Origin: Gambelia wislizenii
Taxonomy: Eukaryota; Chordata; Lepidosauria; Squamata; Crotaphytidae
NCBI GenBank assembly: GCA_030847615.1
Contig: JAUMIR010000004.1
Span: 69,471,001-69,535,000 of the forward strand
DNA: 64,000 nucleotides
Reading direction: 5' to 3'
Below are positions 1-11,741 of this stretch, one piece after another (position 1 is the first letter of the stretch; every line of letters starts with the position of its first letter). The translations under genes and the position numbers were made by a program. The notes beneath the pieces are model-generated. The model did no database searches and was not told the DNA's origin. It saw nothing but the letters and a program-made list of their open reading frames with translations.

Positions 1-864
1 TGTTACCACTATAACCTCCTTGGATCCTTACAACAAACTCCACTAGAGTTATTCTATATCACTGCACAGATTATTTTTGAAGCCATAAGCTAAACATCAA
101 ATAATAGGACATTCAATTTACTGAAAGGTGGTAGTGGTGGTGGGTTTTGTTACTACTATTACTACTACAAAACAGAGATATTCTTGGCCTATCAAAAGGC
201 AAATTAGGGAGCAGTGATTTAGCTCGTGCTCAATAAGATTAAACGTCACCAAAGCTTCACTGGAGTCAGACATGAACCTGGATGTCCACATTGCAACAGT
301 AGCTGGCACATGTGCTTGCACAGTAAAAGATAGTGTACCAGATGCTCCCATTCCAGGAGAATTCTCATCTATTCATCGTGATGCACGTTTACTTAAAGCC
401 CACTTAAATCATTGTATGTAGATTGTGTTCTACATGGGCCTGCCTTTGGAAAGTGTTCAGACAGTCAAGTGGGACCAAAATGCTGCAGACAGGTATTGGA
501 ATAGGGCCAGTTACAGGAAAAATAGAAGTGACAGGTTGTCTGCCAACTGATCTGTTTCTAGGCCCAATTACAAGTACTGATATGAAGCCATATACAATTT
601 GCATCCAGGCCATCTGAAGGACCATATTTCCATATATGCATGTCTACAGTTTAAATTCTTTGGGGAGGTCCTTCTCTCAGTATCTCTTTTTTTCTCAGTC
701 TCACCATCACCCTTCTCTCACTCTCACGAGCACATCTGGTGAGCACACAAAAAAGGGCTTTCTTGGTGGTTGGGCCGGGCTGTGGAAATTCCTACCAAGA
801 CAGATAAGATGGCTACCTCACTCTTGTCCTTTCATCTGTAGAGAAATCGCTAGTTAAGGCTACA
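1..864. other. No recognisable gene; AT-rich DNA
   Basis: Short open frames occur on both strands here, but none resembles a known protein and none shows a coding pattern. No repeat family was recognised. This may be unique intergenic or intronic sequence. Confidence 0.5.
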
Positions 865-990
865 TTTCCCCAACTACCACTCTCCAAATGCTTCAGAATA
901 CAGCTCCCATCAGTATCAGCCAGAATGGCCAATGATTAGTGATGTACTGATGAATTCTAGACTAAGTAACTGGAGGCCACAATTTGGGGA
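865..990. mobile_element. hAT-like MITE remnant
   Basis: The stretch begins with tttccccaac and ends with tttgggga. Between them are the hallmark phrases of the widespread short hAT-type MITE, 'cagctcccatcag' followed by 'ccagaatggccaatga', with partial inverted symmetry. It is diverged and I see no clean target duplication. Confidence 0.5.
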
Positions 991-3509
991 ACTGAAAGTT
1001 AAGACAATCACAGGTAAAGGTATGTTTTTAAAACATAATGTGTACACCTAACAAATACATTTTCTACTGCATATAGGATTCAAAGTTGCCTACAGCTTCC
1101 TAACACAGAATATGGGATGCAACCATGAGATAACTGAGTATTTTAATCAGTGAAAAATAAAAATATAAACTAAACGTATATAAAACAGCAAACACTACTA
1201 AACATTGTTAATAATATTGTTATCTAGAAATTTTAGGCAGAGAAGTCAAGTTAGCATGGACTGTTCTATTTTCAGAAAGACAGTCTGTTATTTCTTCCTA
1301 TGAAGATTTACTTCCTAATTAAATAAAAGATATATAACTGTTCATGAGCTTTTATATAGGTCAGCTATAATATTAAAAAATCACAATCTAACAACACCTA
1401 TTTAAGATTCATGTCCTGATTTAGATACAGTAGAGTCAAGTACTTCTAGCACAGAAACATTGACAAGAATTTAATGGAAATGTTGCCTAAATAAGAAGTG
1501 ACAGTCAGTGGCTCTTAAAGGAAAACTTTGAATTCTAAGCCAAATCTCTTTATCTGTGCAGTATTAGAAACCTCTCAGGTTCTTAAAAAAGCTTTTAAAC
1601 GCCATTTCATATCTTCAGTAGTCTTTAATTCTTTCTTCCTCTTTCATCATCACTTTGAGAAAAGCTAGAGGGGAAACCAATTTTTTTTTTTAAAAAAAAG
1701 GGGGGGAGGGCATGCCACTGGTTATCACACTGTGTTCTTGTCAACAGACACAACTTGGACACACCAGCAGCATCTTTGAAATAAATAAATACCTTCACAT
1801 GTTGCATAAGAAACTCGTTTTGAAAAACTCATTGCTAAGTAACAAAAGATGCTATTCTAAGGCATTTGGTGGTGGGATACTATTAAGAAAAACAATATTA
1901 TCCAGAAGACCCAATGTGAACATACTGTATTGCTGGTGCTGTTACTAACTGGGGCCAACAACAAAAAATGCACTATAAAAGCCTTAATAGTAGAGAGGAT
2001 GTTTTATTTTGTTACCCTCCTACATACGCTAAAGGGAAAGAATGAGATAACACTTCTTTGTGTAAGCACAAGCAAGTGAGATAAACTTTCATAGGACAGG
2101 AAGAGAAATAATGATGATGCCAAATGTTAACTAAAGACTAAAAGCACCTTGGGATGGATGGAGGATATCTTTCCCTAGATACCAGAGAAAAGCAAGTACT
2201 GTAATCTGTTGCTAGGAAAGGGAGAGAACATAACACCTCCCAGTCAGCCATGAAGCTTACTGCATGTCCTTGGGCCAGTCATTCTCTCAGCTTAACCAAT
2301 CTTACCTACAGGGTTGTTTGAAGGGGAAAAGGATGGAGGGGAACCCACACACTGATTACTGAGTGGCTGAATATATATCCCATATTATTTCTCGTATCAA
2401 TTGTTTTATTGATTAATTTGTTTTAATTATTATTTTAATGGCTTTGTTGCTTAATTTGGACACTGTTAGCCACCTTAAGCCCTATTTTATTAGGGGAAAG
2501 GAGGGTAAAACTGCAGTAAAATGCTGGTTCGTGCTCTGGGGAAGAAAGGCAAGATAAGTATAAGTAAAGATATTGTTTCTTCAAAAATAATGATTCTTTG
2601 CCTGTCTTCTAACCAGGAACAATAACTCAAAACTACATACATTCACTTAAGCCTCTTTTCACTGTGATGCATTACTTCCAATACTCTGTTCTTATCCATC
2701 TCAAACCACAATTTGAATATGACTATTATTTCAGTCTGCTGGATGAGTCAGAATGCAAGCTATTTTACAGAGCTCACTTTCAAGAAACAACACTTGAAAG
2801 AAAAGTATAATTTCCAAAGCTCTCTATAAACCACGTACAGGAATAAGATGACCTTGTAAGCCACTTCCACCTCTCCCCGCCCCCCCCCCGCCACTGCTAA
2901 TTTTGTGTGTGTCATTAAAAATCAGAAAACACCATCATAGGCCTCTGGGAGGTACAATTCTCCATTTAATTGTTGTTTCTCTGGCCAATCCCCTGCTAGG
3001 CACCTGAAGAAAGCCCCGAACAACGAAACATAAAAACCAAAGTAACTGGAACACCACTTCTAGTTTCAGAAAAATGACAAGATTGGGCTTATGGGGATCT
3101 GCACTGAAAATGGGGCAGTGAGTAGCCCCAGACTGGCTTGGCTGCCCAGCTATACTATAGGGCTGCTACATATGACAGGTAAATGCCAAAATTTCAATTG
3201 ATAATACAATTCAAAAGTCAAGAGTCACAATGGAAAAAATGATTTGTAGATTTAAATGAAAAACAAAAGGTTTTCAATTGGATTTTAGTCCTGGTTCTAT
3301 CTGAGTCACCCTAAGGAGTTAACTCTGTTAAGGTACAGACCGTGGAAATGCAGCTCTGTTACTTCTTCTGGATCTTTCATCACTCTTCAAGACTGCTAGC
3401 AATGATAATTTTCCAGAGAGACTGTCCAGTGACCCGGGTATTGCTCTTTACCTAGTGGAAGCATTATGCCACTGAAACTAAAATGGCCATTTCCAGAAGA
3501 TGTTGCAGC
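991..3509. other. No gene seen; AT-rich DNA
   Basis: No coding region is supported. A C-run lies near 2880-2890. The phrase around 2400-2500 (gccaccttaagccc, then a G-rich stretch) is faintly like an L2-type LINE 3' end, but too diverged to call. Confidence 0.45.
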
Positions 3510-4226
3510 AAGAAACCACTGAAAAACATCATCTTGGGATTTAGAGAAAGGTGTCTTCAATATGCAGATGGTGCCCAAGTTTACTTCTCCTTTTCACCAA
3601 TTCCGGAGAAAACAGTTCAGAGTGCCAAATTAGCACCTCACTGTGGTAACGGACTCAATGAGAGACTATAAACCAAAGCTTAACCAGGAAAAGACCAGGG
3701 TGATATATCTGTTCAGACAGGTGGCCCAGCATGTTCTGTCCAACATGTTCTGAAGGAGGGTTGCACTTCCCTTAAAGGACCCAGTTCACAGACTGGGATT
3801 TCCCGCTGGTCCATATGTACAAGTCACCTGTGTTGTACAAGACCTCCTTTAACCAGCTTAAACTGGAAATCCGGCTACATCTTCACCTGAACAGGAAGCA
3901 CCTTGTTTCAGGTTGTAAAGAGGTAACCTCCTATTAACTGCAATGCAATGTATGTTGGGCTATCTTTGAAAATGCTCACGAAACCTGAGTTACCTCAAAT
4001 GACACTCCTTTGCTGTATTCACTGTCTCCCTGCTTTGTTTCAAAGCCAATTCATGGTGTTGAGTTGGATTTTGTATAACACTTATCTTTATTTACTATAT
4101 ATGAAGTTTGGTGAGTGGAGATACAATATTCCAAACTGGTCCCAGGGCCAACATGAAGCTATACAGTACTGTGATTTTTACTATGAGCTGCTTTGGGGAC
4201 CAAAGGAAGTATATAAATAAAATAAA
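3510..4226 (+). mobile_element. L2 LINE fragment (RT and 3' end), degenerate
   Basis: Translated on the plus strand, the stretch near 3560-3590 reads YADGAQVYFSF, a damaged form of the L2 reverse transcriptase YADDTQLYFSF block. Further on, AMYVGLSLKMLTKPELPQ and HCLPALFQSQFMVLSW (about 3940-4080) match the L2 segment that normally reads CNALYxGLPLK...LHWLPVxFRxQFKVL. The stretch ends with a 'gagctgctttgggga...tataaataaaataaa' tail at 4170-4225, as L2 3' ends do. Several stops and frame changes separate the blocks, so this is an old, dead, 5'-truncated copy. The family call rests on remembered motifs, not an alignment. Confidence 0.65.
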
Positions 4227-4429
4227 CTGCCGTTATGAGTTCGAAGGCAGAGTTTGCTCCCAACACGCTCCTCACAAAGCACCAGGCCTTCCCTCTTGTA
4301 AAGCTTCACCTCACCAGTCAGTAAGTACAAGAGGGACACACATGGGTTTCCCAAAGTCTCACTTATTGTTGCCACAAACATCACCTGGCTAGCAATCAAT
4401 TTTGAATCCCTGGGGTACCCAGATAAAGC

Positions 4430-4545
4430 AAGAATGGGCAAAATGGGGCCCTCAAGATGCTCTGAGACTTCAATGCCCATCATTCTCACCACTGGCCTTG
4501 CTGTATAGGGCTGATAGGAATTCCAGTCCAAAAACATCAGCGCCA
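4430..4545. mobile_element. hAT-like MITE remnant
   Basis: It shows the same pattern as the 865-990 copy: 'ccctcaagatgctctgagac...aatgcccatcat' on one side and 'ggaattccagtccaaaaacatc' on the other, which pair imperfectly as inverted arms. It is old and lacks clear ends. Confidence 0.4.
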
Positions 4546-5689
4546 CAAGTTTCCTGCTCCTGAAAATTTTTGATCAACTGAAAGCATTGGCAGATCTTTA
4601 CCTTTAAACCACCTATATGCTACAACTGATGTATGGGCAAGGAGCAAGACTAGTGATTTTTATGGATTTATTTGCAAGGACTTAAAGATACTATATCATA
4701 CTGCAGGCAAAAGAAAAGGAGAGGGGAATAATTTCTCCATACATCTGAGAAAAGCAAAGCACAAGATGTTCAATTTATTCTCATTAAAAGCTATTTTTCT
4801 TTAACAGCACACCCTGACAGAGCATCTACTTTTCTCATTTCCAAGCATGATTTTAAAAAAGGTTTATCTTAAAGCAATGTTGGCTTAGAACTTTGGACCC
4901 TTTGAAGTATTTCCACATACTCATCCTGCTGTTTCCATCCTAATCACATCCCTAGACCTCACTCTGAGGGTTCAATGGAAGCTTATTAACCCTTATCATT
5001 CACAACACAGAACAAAATATTTTTTCGTCTTTTTAAAACCATTATTTTTGGATGACCAAAATAAACTTGACAAGGAGATTGATATAATAAATAAAGGGAT
5101 AAAGGAGACCTGGCTCTGCCCTCAGTGAACAGGAAGTTGAAAATGGAGCAGGAATAGATCTGCAATACTGCAAAAGATATCACTCATCCACTTCCTCTCT
5201 TTTGTACAAGAGAAAGCACAAACAGTTAACACACACACACACACAAAAGTGGTATCTTACAATCTGACTCATGCCATTACCATCTGGAAAAGGCATTGAG
5301 GCCTAAGAGCTTTAAAAATATTTTAAAGGCATTAAGGAGACTTGCTTCCAGACAGGCTCAAATTAAAAAAAGTAAGGGGGAAAGGAATGGCCCATCTAAC
5401 TTGTGGGTGATTGCCAGAAAATCTTTGAAAGCAGACAAAGTACAGGAGTTGTACGTCCCTTAGGATATACTTACCAGTTTTTAGAAGGTTCAGCATTTTC
5501 AGACACATAGTCCACAGAAAAATAATGGATAAGGAGTTACACAAAACACTCTCTCAGGTTGAATGTCTATTAAACCAAAAGTGTAAGTAAGATCTGCTTG
5601 TGAAGTGAGTAGCTGGGCAAGCCTGGAAGAACCAACCAGTTGCCTTTTGGAATGTTATATGTTGTATCTCTCTCTGGCTTTTCTTTGCA
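4546..5689. other. No gene seen; contains a short (AC)n repeat
   Basis: Only a short (AC)n run at about 5228-5246 stands out. No open frame in this stretch looks coding. Confidence 0.45.
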
Positions 5690-6161
5690 AACGAAGATTC
5701 AGGAAGGACTCATCCTGCACTTTCTGCCAGCGCGCTGATGACTGAAAAGGCCAAACTGAGACAAACAAGTCCGGTTGCAGAAAGCACAGCAGAAGGTCTC
5801 CTTGGGTGATGTTTCAGGTTGTAATTCTTTCTGCGTTGTCGTTTCTCTTCAAAACTTGTTTGGCGTGAGTTCTCAAATAAAGCTGCAGCATTGTGGATAG
5901 TGCATCTCCATGCCTCCTGATGTGAGGCCAGGCGGATCATTGTTGGTGATCAATTTGGCCGAGCCTGAGATGTTGTTTCAAGGAGTCCTTGTATCGCTTT
6001 TTTGGAGCGCCCCTCTTACGCTGACCCATGGCAAGTTCACCGTAGAGTACTATTTTGGGGAGGCGATGATCCTCCATCCTAGAAATGTGCCCTGCCCAGC
6101 GCAGCTGTAACTGTAATATATCATAATAATTGTAGAGGCTTGTTATTATTTTGTGTTTCAC
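5690..6161 (-). pseudogene. 3' end of a non-LTR retrotransposon ORF2 (zinc-finger tail)
   Basis: On the minus strand, 5937-6161 encodes LRWAGHISRMEDHRLPKIVL followed by YGEL...GAPKKRYKDSLKQHL. This is the C-terminal signature of a widespread group of non-LTR retrotransposon ORF2 proteins, whose exact clade I do not assert. Downstream, at about 5700-5800 and only after frame changes, are pieces reading like 'C..TGLVCLSxFxLFSHQR', the C2H2-like finger that ends these proteins. Stops and frame changes make it a dead, 5'-truncated relic. It could belong to the same family as the LINE 5' ends at 8,712 and 63,026, because such ORF2s carry the matching type of endonuclease; that link is inference. 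Confidence 0.6.
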
Positions 6162-6164
6162 CTA

Positions 6165-6918
6165 AGAAAAACATTACATGACACAAAATATAACTGCAAT
6201 TCCTACACTCTTAGGAGGAATGTCATGGCAAGAAAAGAATTCTGGTTCTATCCAGCAACCAGAGACAATCAGCTACAAAGAGTTTGCTCCCCTCTCCACT
6301 GTCAGGAAGACCACTCATGAAGAACTTTTCAACCAGGAACTAATGCCCAAATTTGCTTTTTCTCTCTTCCTTCCCAATCCTAACTTCCCAAACATAACTT
6401 TGAGTTATGTCTTTTCAGGTATAAGCATGAGGGCAGGGACAGAGTTATTAGTGATCTTTGTAAGCTTTAGGAGCCCTTTTCAGTGGAAAAGCAAGGTAAA
6501 AACACTTTCAATAAAACAGAAGACTGATAGAGGTCTCTAGGCTTACACAAGCATTTCTCTCTTTTGCTGCTACAGCTCTCTATACTGTACTGCAGCAGAG
6601 GCTGCTCTCAAAAGTGCTGCAAGATGTGGAGGGGAGTTTGCTGAGTCACAGCAGAAGTGGTATTGCTGCTGTTCTCAAGTCAGAGAGAATGCAGCCATCC
6701 ACAACATAAATAACCTACGTCATTCTATGAGTTAATAAAGTGACATGTCACACATCTGAATTTTAATATTAAAAGTGGTGCCTGCTTGATGGTTTAGATT
6801 AACATAACAATTGTCCCCAAAGAGTAAAAGCTAATACACCTGAACTCATTCATGGGAGATGTCTAAAAGCATAGGAATAACTTCTTAGAATCCACAGGAA
6901 AAAAGGAGCTCAGTTAAT
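6165..6918. other. No gene seen
   Basis: A 120-codon open frame at 6178-6540 (+) shows no recognisable domain and is probably chance. No repeat was recognised. Confidence 0.4.
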
Positions 6919-8711
6919 CAGAATCATAGTTGGAAGAGACCACACAGGCCATCCAGTCCAACCCCCTGCCATGCAGGAATACACAGTCAAAGCGCTCCTG
7001 ACAGATGGGCATCCAGCCTCTGTTTAATAACTTCTAAAGAAGGAGACTTCACCACACTCCCAGGCCGCGTATTCCACTGTCAAACAGATCTTACCATCAG
7101 GAAGTTCTTCCTAATGTTTAGGTGGAATCTTTTTTCCTGTACTTTGAATCCATTGTTCAGTGTTCTAGTCTCTGGAGCAACAGAAAATCAGCTTACCCCC
7201 TTTTCAATATTGCATCCCTTCAAATATTTAAACATGGCTGTCCTGTTACCTTTTAACCGTTTCTTCTCCAGGCTAAACATACCCAACTCCCTAAGCCGCT
7301 ACTCATAGGGCAGGGTTTGCAGACTTTTTACCATTTTGGGCACCCTCCTCTGGACACATTCCAGCTTGTCAATATCCTTCTTGAATTGTGGTGCCCAGAA
7401 CTAGACACAATATTCCAGGTGAGGGGTGACCAAAGCAGAATAGAGTGATACTATTACTTTCCTCCATCTAGACACTATACTCCTATTGAGGGAACCTAGA
7501 ATCACGTTTGCTTTTTTAGCTGCCACATCACAAATCTGGATGATGATCAGTTTGTTGTCTACTAAGACTCCTAAACCACGTTTACATGTATTGGTGTCAA
7601 GCCAGGTGTCACCAATTTCTTTTTTTTTTCCCTGCCTAAATGTAGTACCTTACATTTCTCCCTATTGACATTCATTTTGTTCATTTTGGCCCAGCTCTCT
7701 AATCTACTAAAATCATTTTGAATTTGGATCCTGTCTTCTGAGGTGTTAGCTACTCCTCCTAATTTAGCATCATCTGCAAATGTGATAAACATGCCCTCTA
7801 CTCCATCATCCAAGTAATTTATCAATATGTTGAATCGCACTGAGCCCAGGACAGAGCCTTGTGGCACCCCGCTAGTCACTTCTTTCCAGGATGAGGAGAA
7901 ACTATTGGTTGGCACCCTTGGGGTTCAGTCGGTCATCCAATTGCAAATCCCCCAAACAGGAGCATTGTCTAGCACCCATTTTACTAGCTTGTTTTCAAGA
8001 ATATCATGAAGGACCTTGCTGAAGGTCTTACTGAAATCAAGATACACTACATCCACAGCATATCCTTCATCCACCAAACTTGTGACTGTATTAAAAAAAG
8101 ATTAGTCTGCATGACTTGTTTTTGCAAAACCCTTGTTTACTTTTAGTGATCACGGCATTCTTTTTTTTTTTTTTAAATGGGGACAACATTTGGCCTCCTC
8201 CAGTCTGCTGACTTTCCCCTGTTCTCCAGGGAGTCTCAATAAATATTGCCAAGGGTTCTGAGAATATTTTTGCCAATTCTTTTAATGTCCTTGGATGTAG
8301 TTCATATGATGCTGGGGACATGAATTCATTCAAAGTAGCCAGGTATTCCTGTTCTACCTCTTTACCTATTACATGCTTCATTTTCCCATAGCATCGTCTG
8401 CTCTATTTCCCCCAGGATGAACATTATTTTCCTTTGGGGGGGGGGGACTGAGGCAAAGGTGTTCAGTAGTTCTGCCTTTTCTCTGTCACCTCTTACCATT
8501 TTGCCATTTTCCTCATGCAGCATCCCTGCCATTTATTTCCTTCTTCTTCCTTCTGCTATGGAGGTAACAGAGCTCTTTTTATTGTTTTGGACCTCTCTAG
8601 CAAGCCACAGCTCTTTCAGCACTTTAGCTTTTCTTACTTTCTCCCTAAACATGCTGATTATTTGTTTGAATATCTCTTTGGTGAAACCCGTTTTCCATTT
8701 CTTATACATAT
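6919..8711 (-). mobile_element. CR1 LINE, 5'-truncated, with RT remnant
   Basis: Read on the minus strand, this is a CR1 element. The 3' end lies at 6919-6975, where the plus strand shows the reptile/bird CR1 terminus (atcatagttggaagagacc...ccagtccaaccccctgcc). Upstream in element orientation, 7571-7915 translates to CR1 reverse transcriptase: VTSGVPQGSVLG, then FADDAKLGGVANT with the FADD active-site block, then a 'CKVLHLG' block. Nearer the 5' end are LHPRTLKELAKIFSEPLAIF (8290-8340) and FREKVRKAKVLKELWLAREV (8580-8690), also CR1 ORF2 segments. Frameshifts, stops and a poly-A/T interruption at 8160-8175 show it is dead. The copy stops abruptly at about 8711, exactly where another LINE's 5' region begins. 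Confidence 0.85.
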
Positions 8712-9170
8712 CTCTCCATTGACACCCCCTTGTCATGGGAGAGAGGCTTGCGTACCCTAATGATGTTTTGAGCTATGCTGGCGGTGGCATAACAGCCACT
8801 GGTAGGGTCTCCCATGCCAGACAGGTCAAAACCGAAGGGTCTGACAAAGAGCGTCAAAGGGCAGGATGGGCTCTCTAGCCTTGTGGTAACCGTCCTAGGG
8901 GAAGGAAAACTCTAATCCCAAACCCAGGCAGATGGTGCTCGTCCAACCCTGTAAGGTCAACCATCTAAGAGAAGGAAACTCTAATCAAACCTACGGCCCG
9001 AGGACCTCGCTGCCACGTCCATGCTTGCAAGGCCACGGCAGATGAATCTCTGGTTTAAAGGGTGAGGCCAGTTCTGTGCACGCTGCGCTCCACCAGAAAA
9101 ATCCATTGCACAGGCTCGAAGGACAAATCCAGTTCCAAAAAAGCCCTGTAGCGACTGGCGAGGGACGTTT
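8712..9170 (+). mobile_element. Orphan LINE 5' region (copy of 63,026 element)
   Basis: About 440 bp here match 63,026-63,475 closely along their whole length, beginning at the same 'ctctccattga' boundary and sharing 'ggagagaggcttgc', 'ctatgctggcggtggcata', 'gacaggtcaaaaccgaaggg' and later blocks. The match ends near 9168. In the right-hand copy the region leads into an endonuclease ORF; here no coding part follows. LINE copies usually keep the 3' end, so a stand-alone 5' end is unusual. Confidence 0.7.
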
Positions 9171-9985
9171 AAAAGCCTCTCTGTTACAGCCTCTCTGTTA
9201 CATCATGGATTTTTACCCCAGGGAGACAGCACACCCCTTGAGACATCCTGGTAGGCCTGCAAAGCACTGTTTCTGTTCCCCTTAGCAGTGAATCCCCTAC
9301 CACCACACAATTCTTCTGCACACTGGCAGGGGCCATTCCATGTGCTGAATCATTCAAGTTCCCCTGTCCATTGTCAGCTAAAACTGTGGCATCAACATCC
9401 TGATCAGTTTACAAAGAACAGTAATAAAAGGGCTAGTTACATTTTAAAAGAAATGAACTGCATGATTTTAAGTTAGGTCAGGAGAACAGAAATGTCTGAT
9501 TTGGGGAGGGGGGGCTGAATTATTTTTAGCCAAAGCTTTCCACAGTGTTCTTCTGAAATCTACCATTACTTTGGGTGAGATTAAACACTAAAACAATATC
9601 TAAAATGGTATCAGCTTCATTTAGACATGTTTTAACATTAGAAATTATAATTTGTAGTTATCCCTCCAGGGAAGGGGGATAGAAAGATGTTGATTATTTA
9701 TGCATACCACCACTTTTCCATTTACATGCTTTCTTGGTACCTAGAATCTAATCGTTCACTCTCTTTCTTTCACACACAGACATACATGGGTGTATGGGTA
9801 TGTGTATATGTATATCCATACCTAGGGACAAGTTCATATACAGAAGTCAAACATGATTTATCAATGTATGCACTCCCCCTTCCTTTCCCCATATGCTCCC
9901 ATTTCCCTCCCTCAGTTCTTTGCTCATAGAAATCGAAAGGCCATATCAAGGGGGAAAAGTTAGAACAGCAAACTATATGTACCAT
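9171..9985. other. No gene seen
   Basis: There is a short tandem duplication of 'agcctctctgttac' near 9174-9205 and a TG/TA-rich alternating stretch at 9785-9825. No coding region is supported. Confidence 0.4.
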
Positions 9986-9989
9986 TATA

Positions 9990-10480
9990 CATAATTTGGC
10001 ACAAAGTAGACTGGGATGATGTTAGATCTTGGAATCAAGACCTTGGCATAGACAGCGTCTATAATTTTCATGTCCTAGCTCCCAATTTCATAGGAAGATA
10101 CACTTTCCGAATTCCTTGCACTGTAACAGAATCTCCATTGGCAAGATACACAGGGAATTTTACTTCTTGACTTGATGTGCCTGAGTTTCCTGAAACCACA
10201 GGATGTCCAAAAATGTATTAGAATAATCTGAGAAAAGCCTAATAGCTCACAAAATCTACAGAAAAAGGCCCCTGGGGAATTAACTGTGCTGGATTTAGTG
10301 AAAGGGAACCATGAGGTATTCATACCAAGATTCCAGCAAGCAACTAAGTCATGTCTGTTAGGAAAAAGCACCAGGAAGACTTTCAGGTATTTGGTCATAA
10401 TCAATCAAAGCCAGAAATGGCATTTGAGAACATCTTCAAGTTCAGACTTAGTCTTTGACTCCTGTATTTAAAAAATGATT
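9990..10480 (-). pseudogene. Possible Ty1/Copia gag-protease relic
   Basis: On the minus strand several frames together look like the order of a Copia polyprotein. First comes a leucine-rich gag-like piece containing KYLKVFLVLFPNRHDLVA (about 10,330-10,400). Next is a cysteine pair in FCRFCELLGF (about 10,245) that could be a decayed zinc knuckle. Then comes FLD, followed after a frame change by GNSGTSS and VYLANGDSVTVQGIRKVYL (about 10,090-10,160), resembling the 'V.LANG..V.V.GIG.V.L' segment after the Copia protease active site. A further frame change leads to KIIDAVYAKVL, like the 'DALYVP' block. Stops and shifts show it is dead. This is pattern recognition only; chance similarity, or an unrelated decayed gene, remains possible. 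Confidence 0.35.
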
Positions 10481-10617
10481 TCATTCCTTTCAAGGCTTAT
10501 TTAGCAATACATCCACAGGATTGTGAGACTGAGCAATCAACTCTCAGGGAATAAAAAGTTAGGAGTTTATGCTGAGCAGCAATCCTCTTCCTTCCTGTAC
10601 AATTAAAAAAAAAAAAA

Positions 10618-10849
10618 GCTCAGACTGCTCACACACTGCAGGAATAATGCAGTTTGACACGGCTTTAACTGCCATGGCTTAATGCTATGGAATTCTAGGG
10701 TTTGTGGTTTTGTGAGAAATTTAGCCTTCTCTGTCAGAGAGCTCTGGTGCAACAACAAACTACAGATCCCAGGATTCCATAGGACGGAGCCATGATAATT
10801 AAAGCAGTGTCAGACTGCTTCATTTCTGCAATGTGTCAGCAGTCTCAGC
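10618..10849. mobile_element. Palindromic MITE, about 232 bp
   Basis: The ends are inverted copies of each other over about 50 bp: the left end starts gctcagactgct and continues through tgcaggaataatgcagt; the right end is its near reverse complement. The inner arms (tggaattctagggtttg and cagatcccaggattcca) also pair, so the element can fold into a hairpin. No clear target duplication was found. It is probably a non-autonomous hAT-type element, inferred from size and shape only. A half-copy with the same 'gacacagctttaactgcc' phrase lies near 12,240-12,275. Confidence 0.6.
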
Positions 10850-11142
10850 TTTCTTCAAGCATGTTGAAAGCACAGCATTAGTACACTCAGCAGCCAATAT
10901 GCTGCTCCATTTTCAGACTCACATATTCTCATCTGAGACACAACATTTCAATGGGGCTGGCCTACTTACCAAAAATTATAGGGTACACTCCTGCTCTGTG
11001 CTGAACTCAAATTTAAACAACTGACCCAAACCATTTGCCACTATAAAGCAGAATTGCAGGGCTAAGAACAATTTAAGCAGTAGGAGGCACTTGACCCCAG
11101 GTGGGATAAAACAGTCTGCCTCTTTTAAACAGAAGATCCTTT

Positions 11143-11738
11143 GGGTGTGTCTATACGATCATAAAAAAATCTGTTTGGGGAGTAAAAAATACAAATAGGC
11201 TGTCGTTTGTATGTATACGAACCACCCACACGATTTTTTACCCCTCTAAACTCCGTATGACTCCCTCTTCCCCAAGCTGGCTGGAGTGAGCAAGCCAAGT
11301 GGTGGTTTGAAATCTCCCGCCACTTTTTTTTTTAAAGGTTCCTCCTTTGCGGACAGTCGGTTTCCCCGATTTACAATATAAAATAAAAATAAATAAATGT
11401 ATAATTCACGGACTTACCGGACTTTTGCTAGCCGGGAATCCAACATGGCAGCCGCTCCCAATTCCCCTCCGTGCTAGCCCCGCCCCCTCTACTCGGCCAG
11501 CCAATCAGATTACTCAGCCTGTTCATATGTGTGCGAACGGACTGTACAGACCCATCAGCCATCCGAACGGCGTACGGATTTCTCTTCGCGATCCGCTTTC
11601 TCTCCCGAACGCCGCGTGTGCGTATTTCAGGGTGGAAAACCCCCCTCTTTTGGATGCGTGTGAATCCGAACGGCCGTGTGTACTGAAGTGCGAACTTCCG
11701 CACACCGTACATATTATTTAAATCGTGTAGACGGGACC
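11143..11738. mobile_element. CpG-rich non-autonomous DNA transposon, about 596 bp
   Basis: The left end (gggtgtgtctatacgat) and the right end (atcgtgtagacgggacc) form an imperfect 17-bp terminal inverted repeat. The element is flanked on both sides by ttt (11,140-11,142 and 11,739-11,741), consistent with a 3-bp target duplication. The interior is unlike its AT-rich surroundings, with many CpGs and phrases such as gaacggcgtacgg. Subterminal stretches (ggggagtaaaaaatac against ttttttacccctc) are also inverted. A 3-bp duplication would fit PIF/Harbinger, but no transposase is present and the superfamily is not established. Confidence 0.55.
11420..11520 (-). promoter_or_regulatory. Promoter-like module with splice donor inside the transposon
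   Basis: Read on the minus strand, the order is an inverted CCAAT box (ctgattggctgg), a GC box (gggggcggggc), then an ATG (gctgccatgttgg) and about 20 bp later a near-consensus 5' splice site (ccggtaagtcc). That is the order expected for a short CpG promoter and first exon. It may be the transposase promoter kept by a deletion derivative. No transcript evidence is available. Confidence 0.4.
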
Positions 11739-11741
11739 TTT

